The notes below the pieces were generated by a model. That model had not been told where the DNA came from. It searched no databases and saw only the letters and a list, made by a program, of their open reading frames with translations. The translations under genes were made by a program, and so were the position numbers. Source: Virgibacillus proomii (GTDB lineage Bacteria; Bacillota; Bacilli; Bacillales; Amphibacillaceae). From it: a DNA stretch of 64,000 bases. Below are positions 25,159 to 33,397 of the stretch, one piece after another (position 1 is the stretch's first letter; every line of letters starts with the position of its first letter). The DNA lies in NCBI RefSeq assembly GCF_900162615.1, contig NZ_FUFN01000010.1:2563879-2627878 (forward strand), read 5' to 3'.

Positions 25159-25610
25159 AAAAACTTGGCTTGTCGCAAGTCTTTTTGGCAAAAGCTATCG
25201 TTTTTCTTATACGATAAAGTGAAACTTCATTCCGTAGGAGTTTTCTTCCCTCTCCTACTGAATGTTAGTACCACAAGGGTATGACCTAAAGGCCCTTGAA
25301 CCAATCGGGTATTTAGGTGCCGTTTTCTCCCAATTTGACCCTTTGTATCAATTCAGGACTTGAAGTGGGAAACTTACGGCACCTTACATGCGGGATAAAG
25401 TGAAACTTCATTCCGTGAAATGCTTTTTACACGGAATGTTAGTACCACAAGGGTATGACCTAAAGGCCCTTGAACCAATCGGGCATTTAGGTGCCGTTTT
25501 CTCCCAATTTGACTCTTTTGTATCAATTCAGGACTTGAAGTGGGAAACTTACGGCACCTTACATGCGGGATAAAGCCTAAAGTTTTATACTTTCCTATAG
25601 TACAAAAAAA
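25159..25610 (+). repeat. Composite structured repeat element with two tandem units (copy E)
   Basis: A 452-bp element sharing both ends with 47653-48094. The left end is AAAACTTGGCTTGTCGC (a truncated hairpin) followed by ATCGTTTTTCTTATACGATA. Two tandem units follow (about 25214-25396 and 25396-25575), then a right tail ACTTTCCTATAGTACAAAAA. Unit 1 has the long hairpin type (GTAGGAG / CTCCTAC), unit 2 the short type (CATTCCGTG / CACGGAATG). Both keep the outer pair GGTGCCGT / ACGGCACC. It is inserted between the T-box terminator and tyrS. The short reading frame inside it (25388-25573) is a by-product of the repeat, not a gene. Confidence 0.85.
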
Positions 25611-25915
25611 CTCCTCCCCTCAAAAAAGGGACGAGCTTACTTTTACACGCGGTACCACCCTTGTTGCAATATGAATTGCCACTTGGTATTGATAACGGTG
25701 TTTCCACCGTTTCTTTATCTAAGAAGTATTGAGGTTAATACAAAAAAAGCGCCATAGACACTCTTGTATTTAATATAACTTCTTTGATAACAGAAAATGC
25801 TCCAGAATGTAATTCGTTTTACAAATATGACATAGCTTGCACCATCCGCTAGTTCTCTGAAACAGGGATTTGTAAAACTACTTCGTTCCTTCTTAGCAGT
25901 AAATGTCCTATTAGT
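25604..25915 (-). promoter_or_regulatory. Tyrosine T-box riboswitch of tyrS
   Basis: On the minus strand this leader has the T-box sequence AGGGTGGTACCGCG (25661-25648) that pairs with uncharged tRNA. The Stem I region contains GAATTACATTCTGGAG with the specifier codon UAC (Tyr) at 25811-25809 followed by A, as usual. A terminator hairpin (CTCGTCCCT / AGGGGAGGAG) lies at about 25635-25611 followed by seven T. When tRNA-Tyr is uncharged the antiterminator forms and tyrS is read. The T-box abuts the composite repeat element; tyrS starts about 640 bases further on. Confidence 0.92.
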
Positions 25916-25920
25916 ATATA

Positions 25921-25949
25921 TCTATACCATATCTTTTTTGTAAAAGCAA
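25921..25949 (-). promoter_or_regulatory. SigA promoter of the tyrS T-box transcript
   Basis: On the minus strand TTGCTT (25949-25944) and TATAGA (25926-25921) are separated by 17 bases, placing the start just ahead of T-box Stem I. Confidence 0.65.
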
Positions 25950-26035
25950 TATGTAAAAGCAATAACAAAACAATAATTTATTATCGAACAGATTACGGAT
26001 TATGCTATAATAAGAAAGAATTTAGGAGGGTAGAT

Positions 26036-28840
26036 ATGAATTGGAAAGAAAGACTCCGTACGTATATAAATAAATGGAAACCCCGTATGCAAGTGGAAAA
26101 TATGTCTTTTCAATCTTTCCTTGCAAAATGGCAAGAGTTATGGAAAGCAGGTAAAATTCAACGTGTTTCACGAATATCCTATAACGTTATTTGGAATATT
26201 ATTTTATTTTTTCTAATTGTAGGTTTAATTGCCTGTTTTTTTGTAGTTGGTATCGGAGCTGGTTACTTTGCTTCTCTTGTAAAGGACGAACCGGTACGAT
26301 CTTTTGCCGCTATGAAGCAAGATATTTACAACTACGAGGAAACATCCAAGCTGTATTTTGCTGGAGGTACATATATCGGAAATTTACAATCAGATCTTTA
26401 CCGCGAAGAAACAACGCTGGATAAAATCTCACCAGCTTTAACTGACGCGGTAATTGCAACGGAAGATGAGTATTTCAAAGAGCATAATGGAGTAGTGCCT
26501 AAAGCAATTTTACGGGCCATTTTACAGGAAGTGCTTAACACAGAGACAAAAACAGGAGGAAGCACATTAACCCAACAGCTTATTAAAAACCAAATTTTAA
26601 CCGATGAAGTATCTTTTGAACGAAAAGCAAAGGAAATTCTACTTGCGTTGCGTTTAGAACGCTTTTTTGAAAAAGATGAAATATTAGAAGCTTATTTAAA
26701 TATTGTTCCCTATGGCAGAGACGCCTCCGGAAATAATATTGCTGGTGTAGAAACAGCGTCTCAAGGAATATTTGGTATTTCGGCAAACGAACTTAGTCTT
26801 CCTCAAGCTGCTTACTTAGCAGGGTTGCCGCAAAGCCCATCTGCTTATACACCATTTAAAAATGATGGTAGTTTAAAAAGTAAAGAGCATTTGCAATTAG
26901 GAATCAATCGGATGAAATTCGTTTTAAAACGAATGTATGAATCCAACGATATAACTAAAAAAGAATATGATGAAGCAATTAACTACGATATTACAAAAGA
27001 CTTTACTAAAGGTTCAGTATCTCCTATCGAAAAATACCCTTATTTAACCTTTGAAGTTGAAGCAAGGGCGTCTGAAATACTTATGAAACAGCTTGCCAAA
27101 AAAGATGGCTATACGATGAAGGATTTACAGAAAAATGCCGACTTAAAAAAAGAATACCGTGAAAAAGCTGACCGTGATTTGCGAGTAAATGGGTATCATA
27201 TTCACACTACAATTAATAAAGATATATATGACGCGATGCAGAAAGTAGCAAAAGAATTTCCATACTACGGTCCAGATCGAACATTTTTAAAAAAGGATCC
27301 AGAAACTGGAGAAACAAAAGAAGTAACAGAAAAAGTACAATCAGGAAGTGTGTTAATTGAAAATAGCACTGGACGAATTATCAGTTTTGTTGGCGGACGC
27401 GGCTATTCTGAAGAAAATTCGATTAACTATGCTTCAAATCAAGTAGCACGTTCAAATGGAAGTACCATTAAACCTTTATTGGATTATGCTCCAGCAATGG
27501 AAGAAGGAATGATTCAGCCTGGAAGTGTGCTTGCAGACTATCCAAAATCGTTACCTGGTTGGCAACCCGGTAAACCAAGCAACTATGGCGGAGGAAACTA
27601 TGGATTAGTTTCGGCAAGAACAGCGCTAGCATATTCCTATAATATTCCAGCTGCTGAAATCTATTCAAAAATCATCCATTTAAATCCAGCGAAAAAGTAT
27701 TTAGAAAAAATGGGATTTACGACATTAACAGAAAATGATTATACAAATCCTTCCTTATCTATTGGAACAATGAACGCTACCATTGAGGAGAATGTCAACG
27801 CTTTTGCTACATTCGGTAACAATGGAAAATTTGCTGATGCCTATTTGATTGATAAAATCACCACGAAAGATGGGAAAGTTATTTACGAGCATAAAACAAA
27901 GCCGGTAACTGTGTTTTCACCACAAACGACTTATTTAACTGTTGATATGATGCGTGATGTTCTTACAAATGGAACGGCTGTTTATGCTAATTCCCAATTA
28001 AAATACCGTGGTGTCGATTGGGCTGGTAAAACCGGTACATCAGAAGATTATCATGACGCTTGGTTCGTAGCAACAAATCCAAATGTGACGTTTGGAACAT
28101 GGATAGGTTATAACACTCCTTACCCATTAAACAATGCAAACATGTCCTTAACATACAGCCAAAGAAATATTAAATTATGGGCTGAGTTAATCAATCGAGC
28201 AACAGATGTTGACCCTAAATTACTGGCGCCATCTGCTCCATTTAAACGCCCAGAAGGAATTGTACAACGCAGCTATTGTGCAATATCAGGTTTACTTCCA
28301 TCTAAACTTTGTCAAAAAGCAGGGTTAGTTAAAACAGATCTATTTAACAGCAAGTATGTGCCGACCAAAGTTGATGATAGCTTGATCTCAACAAGTTATG
28401 GGTTTGCCTTTAATCCAGAATTTTTAAAGCGCAAAGGCTATGATAAATTAAGTGATCTAAGCATTTTATTTCCACGCACAGAAAGAGAGAAATGGGAAAG
28501 AATTGGTCGTAAAACAAATGCTTCTAATCATAACAAGAATCAGATGGAACGCAGCAAAAGAAAAAAGCAAACTACTAATCCACCGATTAAACAGCATCAA
28601 CCTGTTAAAAAAGATGTTCAAAAAAGGAAACAGCAAACGAATGAACATGAAAAACCAAAACAACAGGAGTTAAAGCAAGAAGAGCAAAAACAACAAGAAC
28701 AAAAGAAACAAGAGCAAAAACAACAAGAGGAGCAAAACCAGACAGAGCAACCTAAGGAAAAACCAAATAAAGAGACTGAGGAAAACACCAACACAAATGG
28801 AGAAGTAAATAAAGAAGATAATGTAACTAATAATAATTAA
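26036..28840 (+). CDS. Class A penicillin-binding protein (transglycosylase/transpeptidase)
   Basis: A bifunctional peptidoglycan synthase of 934 residues. A cytoplasmic N-terminus (1-50) precedes one transmembrane helix (about 51-80). The GT51 glycosyltransferase domain (about 100-300) has catalytic EDEYF (143-147) and GGSTLTQQLIKN (174-185). The transpeptidase domain has STIK (476-479, nucleophile S476), SYN (534-536) and KTGTS (665-669). The last 100 residues are a charged low-complexity tail rich in Gln, Lys and Glu. GGAGGG precedes the ATG and TATAAT (26006-26011) is a likely -10 box. It occupies the place of acsA in B. subtilis, between tyrS and acuA. Confidence 0.95.
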   Translation: MNWKERLRTYINKWKPRMQVENMSFQSFLAKWQELWKAGKIQRVSRISYNVIWNIILFFLIVGLIACFFVVGIGAGYFASLVKDEPVRSFAAMKQDIYNYEETSKLYFAGGTYIGNLQSDLYREETTLDKISPALTDAVIATEDEYFKEHNGVVPKAILRAILQEVLNTETKTGGSTLTQQLIKNQILTDEVSFERKAKEILLALRLERFFEKDEILEAYLNIVPYGRDASGNNIAGVETASQGIFGISANELSLPQAAYLAGLPQSPSAYTPFKNDGSLKSKEHLQLGINRMKFVLKRMYESNDITKKEYDEAINYDITKDFTKGSVSPIEKYPYLTFEVEARASEILMKQLAKKDGYTMKDLQKNADLKKEYREKADRDLRVNGYHIHTTINKDIYDAMQKVAKEFPYYGPDRTFLKKDPETGETKEVTEKVQSGSVLIENSTGRIISFVGGRGYSEENSINYASNQVARSNGSTIKPLLDYAPAMEEGMIQPGSVLADYPKSLPGWQPGKPSNYGGGNYGLVSARTALAYSYNIPAAEIYSKIIHLNPAKKYLEKMGFTTLTENDYTNPSLSIGTMNATIEENVNAFATFGNNGKFADAYLIDKITTKDGKVIYEHKTKPVTVFSPQTTYLTVDMMRDVLTNGTAVYANSQLKYRGVDWAGKTGTSEDYHDAWFVATNPNVTFGTWIGYNTPYPLNNANMSLTYSQRNIKLWAELINRATDVDPKLLAPSAPFKRPEGIVQRSYCAISGLLPSKLCQKAGLVKTDLFNSKYVPTKVDDSLISTSYGFAFNPEFLKRKGYDKLSDLSILFPRTEREKWERIGRKTNASNHNKNQMERSKRKKQTTNPPIKQHQPVKKDVQKRKQQTNEHEKPKQQELKQEEQKQQEQKKQEQKQQEEQNQTEQPKEKPNKETEENTNTNGEVNKEDNVTNNN

Positions 28841-28846
28841 TTTTCT

Positions 28847-28876
28847 ATAAGCTTGCGATTGGATTCGCAAGCTTAT
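28847..28876 (+). terminator. Terminator of the penicillin-binding protein gene
   Basis: A perfect 12-bp stem ATAAGCTTGCGA / TCGCAAGCTTAT with a 6-base loop, followed by ATATTTT. Confidence 0.85.
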
Positions 28877-28983
28877 ATATTTTAAGTAAAACAAACTACA
28901 TTGTGTAATTGATATTATGATAATTAGAAATATTTGTTAGAAAGACTTCACAGCTCTTACTAAAAATTCTGACCTTGTTGTTG

Positions 28984-29009
28984 TATAATTAAATGTAAGC
29001 GTATTACAT
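28984..29009 (+). promoter_or_regulatory. acuA promoter -10 box and overlapping palindromic operator (possible cre)
   Basis: TATAAT (28984-28989) is followed by ATGTAAGCGTATTACAT (28993-29009), whose halves ATGTAA and TTACAT are exact inverted repeats. The half with the CG core resembles a catabolite-responsive element, and B. subtilis acuABC is under CcpA control, but the match to the cre consensus is off by an extra base. No good -35 box was seen. Confidence 0.45.
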
Positions 29010-29025
29010 GACAGGTGGTGGGCCG

Positions 29026-29679
29026 ATGAAACATGAAAAAAAGTATCATTCAATGAAAAAAGAGACAAAGAAAGGAACTATTATTATTGAAGGTCCTTTA
29101 GCGGCTGAGGAATTAAAAAAGTATAACTTTCACAAAGATTTAACGGCATTTCGTCCAGCTCCAAAACAATTCGAAGCTATTATTAATATCTCTACATTCC
29201 CCGAAGGACGTATTATTGCAGCTAGGACCAGTAACACCATCATAGGGTATGTGACATATTTACATCCTGATTCGTTGGAACGCTGGTCGGAATTTGAAAT
29301 GGAAGAATTAATTGAACTTGGAGCCATTGAAGTTATACCGGAATATCGTGGGGAACATATTGCCTCTAGCTTATTAGAAGTATCCATGATGGATAAATTT
29401 ATGGAAAACTACATTATTATTTCAACGGAATATTATTGGCATTGGGACTTAAACGGCACAAAGTTAAGCATTTGGGAGTATCGAAAAGTAATGGAAAAGA
29501 TGATGGCTGCTGGTGGCCTAGATCCAGCACCTACGGATGATCCGGAAATTATTTCACATCCGGCTAATTGCTTAATGGTACGAATTGGTAAAAATGTTTC
29601 GGAAGAGTCGGTAAAACGTTTTGATACATTGCGTTTCTTAGGTCGACATAAATATAGCAATTTGCAGGAGGGGTTTTAA
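29026..29679 (+). CDS. acuA: Protein acetyltransferase AcuA
   Basis: AcuA is a GNAT-family acetyltransferase that inactivates acetyl-CoA synthetase (AcsA) by acetylating its active-site lysine. The 217-residue protein has the GNAT acetyl-CoA binding region ELGAIEVIPEYRGEHIASSL (about 98-117). I start at the ATG at 29026, with GGTGGTGGG upstream; an ATG at 29008 lies inside the palindromic operator and lacks a ribosome binding site. First gene of the acuABC operon, one base before acuB. The expected target gene acsA is not next to it, unlike B. subtilis; it may lie elsewhere in the genome. Confidence 0.93.
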   Translation: MKHEKKYHSMKKETKKGTIIIEGPLAAEELKKYNFHKDLTAFRPAPKQFEAIINISTFPEGRIIAARTSNTIIGYVTYLHPDSLERWSEFEMEELIELGAIEVIPEYRGEHIASSLLEVSMMDKFMENYIIISTEYYWHWDLNGTKLSIWEYRKVMEKMMAAGGLDPAPTDDPEIISHPANCLMVRIGKNVSEESVKRFDTLRFLGRHKYSNLQEGF

Positions 29680-29680
29680 T

Positions 29681-30337
29681 ATGCTTGTCGAAGAAATTAT
29701 GAAAACAGAGGTAATTACTCTACCTCCTACTGCAACGATTAAACAGGCATTGTACTTGTTAAATAAGCATAAGATCCGTCATATTCCTATTATAAATGAG
29801 CACCATCAAGTAATAGGAATTGTCTCGGATCGAGATGTTCGTGATGCTAGTCCATCTATTTTTGAAACAGATGATTCTAATCCGGCTGAGTTAGAGCACG
29901 AAATTCAGACAATTATGAGCCACCCTGTAGTCACGATCCATCCTTTAGATTTTGTCGAGGAAATAGCCAAGATCTTTTACGATAAAGAGATTGCCTGCTT
30001 ACCTGTGGTAAGAGAAAAAAACAGGTTAGTGGGTATCGTTACAGAAAAGGATATGCTATATACGATGATTCAATTAACAGGAACTCATGTCCAAAGCTCA
30101 CATATTGAAATGAAAGTACCAGATCGTCCAGGAATTCTACCAGAAGTAACAGCAATATTTGGTAAAAGGAAAACAAATATTGTTTCTGTGCTCGTCTATC
30201 CGTATAAAGACGACGCCGATTATAAGGTATTGGTCATCCGTATTCAAACAATGAATCCACTTCCAGTTATTCAAGATCTTCGAGAGGCTGATTATGAACT
30301 CCTTTACCCTAATAATACGGTGGGGTTGAACCAATGA
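29681..30337 (+). CDS. acuB: Acetoin utilisation regulator AcuB (CBS-CBS-ACT)
   Basis: A 218-residue protein with two CBS domains (about 1-60, MLVEEIMKTEVITLPPTATI, and 75-132, MSHPVVTIHPLDFVEEIA) followed by an ACT domain (about 138-212, IEMKVPDRPGILPEVTAIFG). This layout suggests binding of an adenine nucleotide and a small ligand; the precise role of AcuB in the acetyl-CoA synthetase circuit is not established. GGAGGGG precedes the ATG. Its last codons overlap the acuC start (ATGA), showing translational coupling. Confidence 0.94.
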   Translation: MLVEEIMKTEVITLPPTATIKQALYLLNKHKIRHIPIINEHHQVIGIVSDRDVRDASPSIFETDDSNPAELEHEIQTIMSHPVVTIHPLDFVEEIAKIFYDKEIACLPVVREKNRLVGIVTEKDMLYTMIQLTGTHVQSSHIEMKVPDRPGILPEVTAIFGKRKTNIVSVLVYPYKDDADYKVLVIRIQTMNPLPVIQDLREADYELLYPNNTVGLNQ

Positions 30338-31503
30338 CATGTACAGCTAAGTATATATTTTCTGAAGATTTGCTTCATTATCACTTTCATAAAGACCATC
30401 CTTTTAATCAAAAACGAGTGTTGTTAACAACAGAGCTATTACAATATGCTGGTCTACTCAATGATAGCGATATTGTACCTCCACGAAAAGCGACCGATGA
30501 AGAAATTAAACTTTTCCATGATCACGCCTATGTTGAAGCTGTAAAACGTGCTAGTAAGCAGTCCTTACCAGAGCAAGAGGCTGTTGAGTTTGGCTTGGGA
30601 ACAGAGGATACCCCCATATTTCCAGATATGCATCATGCATCAGCCTTCCTTGTCGGAGGGACGTTAACTGCTGTAGATGAGGTCTTAAGCGGACGTGCTA
30701 TGCATGCATCTAATCTTGGCGGTGGTCTTCATCATGGATTTAAACGCAAAGCCTCGGGTTTTTGTATTTATAATGATGGCGCAATAGCGATACGGTATAT
30801 ACGGGAAAAATATAACCTGCGTGTCTTATATGTAGATACTGATGCCCATCATGGTGATGGTGTTCAATGGGCTTTTTATGATGACCCTAACGTTTGTACT
30901 TTCTCAATTCATGAAACAGGGAGATATTTATTTCCGGGAACAGGAAATGTTAATGAACGAGGAATTAAAAAAGGGCATGGATACTCATTTAACCTTCCAA
31001 TTGACGCATTTACAGAAGATGAATCTTTTCTTCATGTTTTCACCACTGCATTAAAAGAAATTGCAGCGTTTTTTAAACCAGATATTATTGTTTCTCAAAA
31101 TGGCGCAGATGCCCATTGCTATGATCCATTATCACATTTATGCTGTACAATGACTATCTATGAAACAATTCCCCAGTTAGCTCATCAATTGGCACATCAA
31201 TATTGTAATGGAAAATGGATTGCACTTGGTGGAGGTGGCTATGATATGTGGAGAGTTGCTCCAAGAGCTTGGGCACAAGTATGGAATGTAATGCATCTGG
31301 GGCTACCTGCAAGTGGGCCATTACCCGAAGAATGGATAAGCAAGTGGAGGGAGAAAAGCCCTGTTGCTTTACCTACTTATTGGGAAGATGATCCAAGCAT
31401 TGTACCTTCGATACCGAGAAAAGAAGAAATATCCGAAAAAAACGATATCTCCTTACGTCAGTTACTTAAATATACGACATTGAATACTCCAGCTGATAAA
31501 TAA
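30334..31503 (+). CDS. acuC: Protein lysine deacetylase AcuC
   Basis: AcuC is a zinc-dependent class I-like deacetylase that reactivates acetylated AcsA, reversing AcuA. The 389-residue protein has GGGLHHGFKRKASGFC (active-site histidines), DTDAHHGDG (metal ligands Asp and His), QNGADAH (third ligand) and GGGGYDMWR (catalytic tyrosine). It overlaps acuB by four bases and closes the operon; a strong terminator follows. Confidence 0.96.
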   Translation: MTCTAKYIFSEDLLHYHFHKDHPFNQKRVLLTTELLQYAGLLNDSDIVPPRKATDEEIKLFHDHAYVEAVKRASKQSLPEQEAVEFGLGTEDTPIFPDMHHASAFLVGGTLTAVDEVLSGRAMHASNLGGGLHHGFKRKASGFCIYNDGAIAIRYIREKYNLRVLYVDTDAHHGDGVQWAFYDDPNVCTFSIHETGRYLFPGTGNVNERGIKKGHGYSFNLPIDAFTEDESFLHVFTTALKEIAAFFKPDIIVSQNGADAHCYDPLSHLCCTMTIYETIPQLAHQLAHQYCNGKWIALGGGGYDMWRVAPRAWAQVWNVMHLGLPASGPLPEEWISKWREKSPVALPTYWEDDPSIVPSIPRKEEISEKNDISLRQLLKYTTLNTPADK

Positions 31504-31540
31504 TAGCAAACTTATTGTATTACATAGGCCATACTACAGC

Positions 31541-31590
31541 TGTTCCTCTAGATCTTTGATTGTTTTTTAAAGATCTAGAGGAACATTTTG
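31541..31590 (+). terminator. Terminator of acuABC
   Basis: A perfect 17-bp stem (31541-31557 with 31569-31585, arm TGTTCCTCTAGATCTTT) with an 11-base loop, then TTTTGC. Near-symmetric, but mainly placed for acuC. Confidence 0.9.
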
Positions 31591-31719
31591 CTAAGGAAAC
31601 GATATCCGTTTCTACATAGTGAATCTATCGTGACAAACAAAAATGGTTTACCGTCAACCTATCAAGTTTTAAAAAATGTAAAAAAGGATACCATTGTTAT
31701 AATTAGTATCCTTTTCTTA

Positions 31720-32520
31720 TTACTCCTTGTTTTTCTCATTATTTGCTTTACTATCTTCCAAAATTATGATTTCTACTCTGCGATTTTTACTCCAATTGGC
31801 TGGAGTAGTATTAGGAGCTACTGGCTGTGTATCAGCGTAACCGACTGAAGAAAACCGTGATTTATCAAAGTCATTCTTTTCTAATAAGTAACGGATTACA
31901 CTACCGGCTCTTGCTCCTGATAACTCCCAATTAGAAGGATATCTGTAATTAGAAATTGGTCGACTGTCTGTATGACCTTCTACGTGAACAGGATTAGGAA
32001 TATTATGTAACAAAGAGCTTACTTTATTTAAAAACGGTTTAGCTGATTCTAAAATAGTTGCATCTCCGGAATCAAATAAAATACTATCCTGTAAAACAAG
32101 CTCTACCCCTTGATCGGTACGAGTTGCTGTGATCACATTATTCAACTCATTTTCATCCAAATATGCTTCGACTTCCTGCAGCAATTGATCGAGTGAAGAA
32201 ACGTCAGCATCAGCTTTCTCATCTCGAGCTGTGTTATCATCAAGCTGTGTTGGTGTCTCAAATTCATTGGATTGTTTCCCACTTTCTTCATCGCTTGAAT
32301 GCTCCGTAGGATGATCCATTGGGACGGCTGATGGATAGAAGTCAAAAATCATCCGATTACGAAATGATTCAGAAATAGCTTCAAACTTTACCAAATCGAT
32401 TTGAGACATAGAGAATAACAACACGAAGAAAACTAAAATAAGTGTAACCATATCTGAGTAGGTGACCATCCATTTAGGAGCACCTTTTTTCTCAGATCTT
32501 CTAATTTCTCTACGCCTCAT
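31720..32520 (-). CDS. motS: Flagellar motor stator protein MotS (MotB family)
   Basis: MotS pairs with MotP to form a sodium-driven stator unit of the flagellar motor. The 266-residue protein has a basic cytoplasmic N-terminus, one transmembrane helix with the essential ion-binding aspartate (TYSDMVTLILVFFVLLFSM, D23), a linker rich in acidic residues, and a C-terminal OmpA-like peptidoglycan-binding domain (VEGHTDSRPI, then SNWELSGARAGSVIRYLL). GGAGGAG precedes the ATG at 32520. It overlaps the end of motP by 11 bases. Sodium use is inferred from the MotPS grouping next to ccpA, as in B. subtilis. Confidence 0.93.
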   Translation of the reverse strand: MRRREIRRSEKKGAPKWMVTYSDMVTLILVFFVLLFSMSQIDLVKFEAISESFRNRMIFDFYPSAVPMDHPTEHSSDEESGKQSNEFETPTQLDDNTARDEKADADVSSLDQLLQEVEAYLDENELNNVITATRTDQGVELVLQDSILFDSGDATILESAKPFLNKVSSLLHNIPNPVHVEGHTDSRPISNYRYPSNWELSGARAGSVIRYLLEKNDFDKSRFSSVGYADTQPVAPNTTPANWSKNRRVEIIILEDSKANNEKNKE

Positions 32521-33337
32521 GGAAGCTCTCCTCCACAAACTCAGCATGTTGTTCAGAAGTTTGCTTTGCTTTTACCTCATTAGAAAGGAAAGCACTTAAT
32601 TTTTCTTCTAATATTCTCGGATTTTGTCCTGATTGTACTCCAATGACTCCTTCAATAATAACTTGTTTAATAAACACCTCTTCTTCGGTTTTACTTTCTA
32701 ATTTACTCGCCATTGGAATAAACACTAGATTAGAAAGAACCGTACCATAAAGTGTCGTAAGCAAGGCTACAGCCATACTTGGGCCTAGGCTGGCTGGATC
32801 TTGTAAGCTATTGAGCATAAGTACAAGCCCTACCAGTGTCCCTATCATTCCCCAAGAAGGTGCATATTCGCCTGCTTTTTCAATTAACTGTCGACCTCGA
32901 TAATGTCTATCCTCCACCGCAATTATTTCTGCTTCCAGAATATCCTTGATAACCTCAGGTTCTATACCGTCTACTGCAAGCAGAATGCCTTTTTTAATGA
33001 ATGGGTCTTTCACTTCTTCCAATTCATTTTCTAAAGCGAGTATCCCCTCACGTCTAGCACGTTCTGACAAATGGACAAACAACTCAATTAATTGCGGTAG
33101 CTGCTGATCATTTTTATGAAAAGCTTCACTTAGTACTTTTCTTGTAAGCTTAATCTGTTCAAATTTAAAGTTTATTAGCATCGAAGCGATTAAGCCACCA
33201 ATAACAATAAAAATCGATGACAGATCCAAGAATAAATTTGCTGCTTCCGAAGTGCTGCTATTTGTTAAAATAGCAAGCATAATCATTATAAAACCCATGG
33301 TAATGCCGAAAGGAGTTAATATATCGCGTTTTCTCAT
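32510..33337 (-). CDS. motP: Flagellar motor stator protein MotP (MotA family)
   Basis: MotP is the four-helix subunit of the stator. The 275-residue protein shows transmembrane helices near residues 8-25, 33-52, 155-176 and 186-206, with a cytoplasmic loop between helices 2 and 3 carrying the charged segment that contacts the rotor. The conserved proline region EYAPSWGMIGTLVGLVLML (about 150-170) matches MotA family channels. GAGGAG precedes the ATG. First gene of motPS, downstream of ccpA on the same strand with a 60-base gap. Confidence 0.94.
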   Translation of the reverse strand: MRKRDILTPFGITMGFIMIMLAILTNSSTSEAANLFLDLSSIFIVIGGLIASMLINFKFEQIKLTRKVLSEAFHKNDQQLPQLIELFVHLSERARREGILALENELEEVKDPFIKKGILLAVDGIEPEVIKDILEAEIIAVEDRHYRGRQLIEKAGEYAPSWGMIGTLVGLVLMLNSLQDPASLGPSMAVALLTTLYGTVLSNLVFIPMASKLESKTEEEVFIKQVIIEGVIGVQSGQNPRILEEKLSAFLSNEVKAKQTSEQHAEFVEESFHEA

Positions 33338-33397
33338 GGCTCTCTCTCCTCAAGAATAGAAATAATTGATCTCTATCTTTTATATCGGCAAACTAAT

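Noticed and set aside
25388..25573. Conserved short reading frame (DLKALEPIGHLGAVF) shared by several repeat units
   Set aside because: The peptide recurs only because the DNA repeats. The frame is broken or shifted in other units (for example copy D and copy A), and there is no ribosome binding site.
25159..25610. Possible CRISPR array because of tandem repeats
   Set aside because: Units are about 180 bp with no short repeat-spacer pattern, and no cas genes are present.
28670..28894. Leucine-rich minus-strand frame opposite the end of the penicillin-binding protein
   Set aside because: It is the reverse of the Gln/Lys/Glu-rich tail; its Leu runs are a composition artefact.
31588..31848. 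86-codon frame opposite the end of motS
   Set aside because: Its second half is antisense to motS and its first half overlaps the acuABC terminator arm; no start signals.
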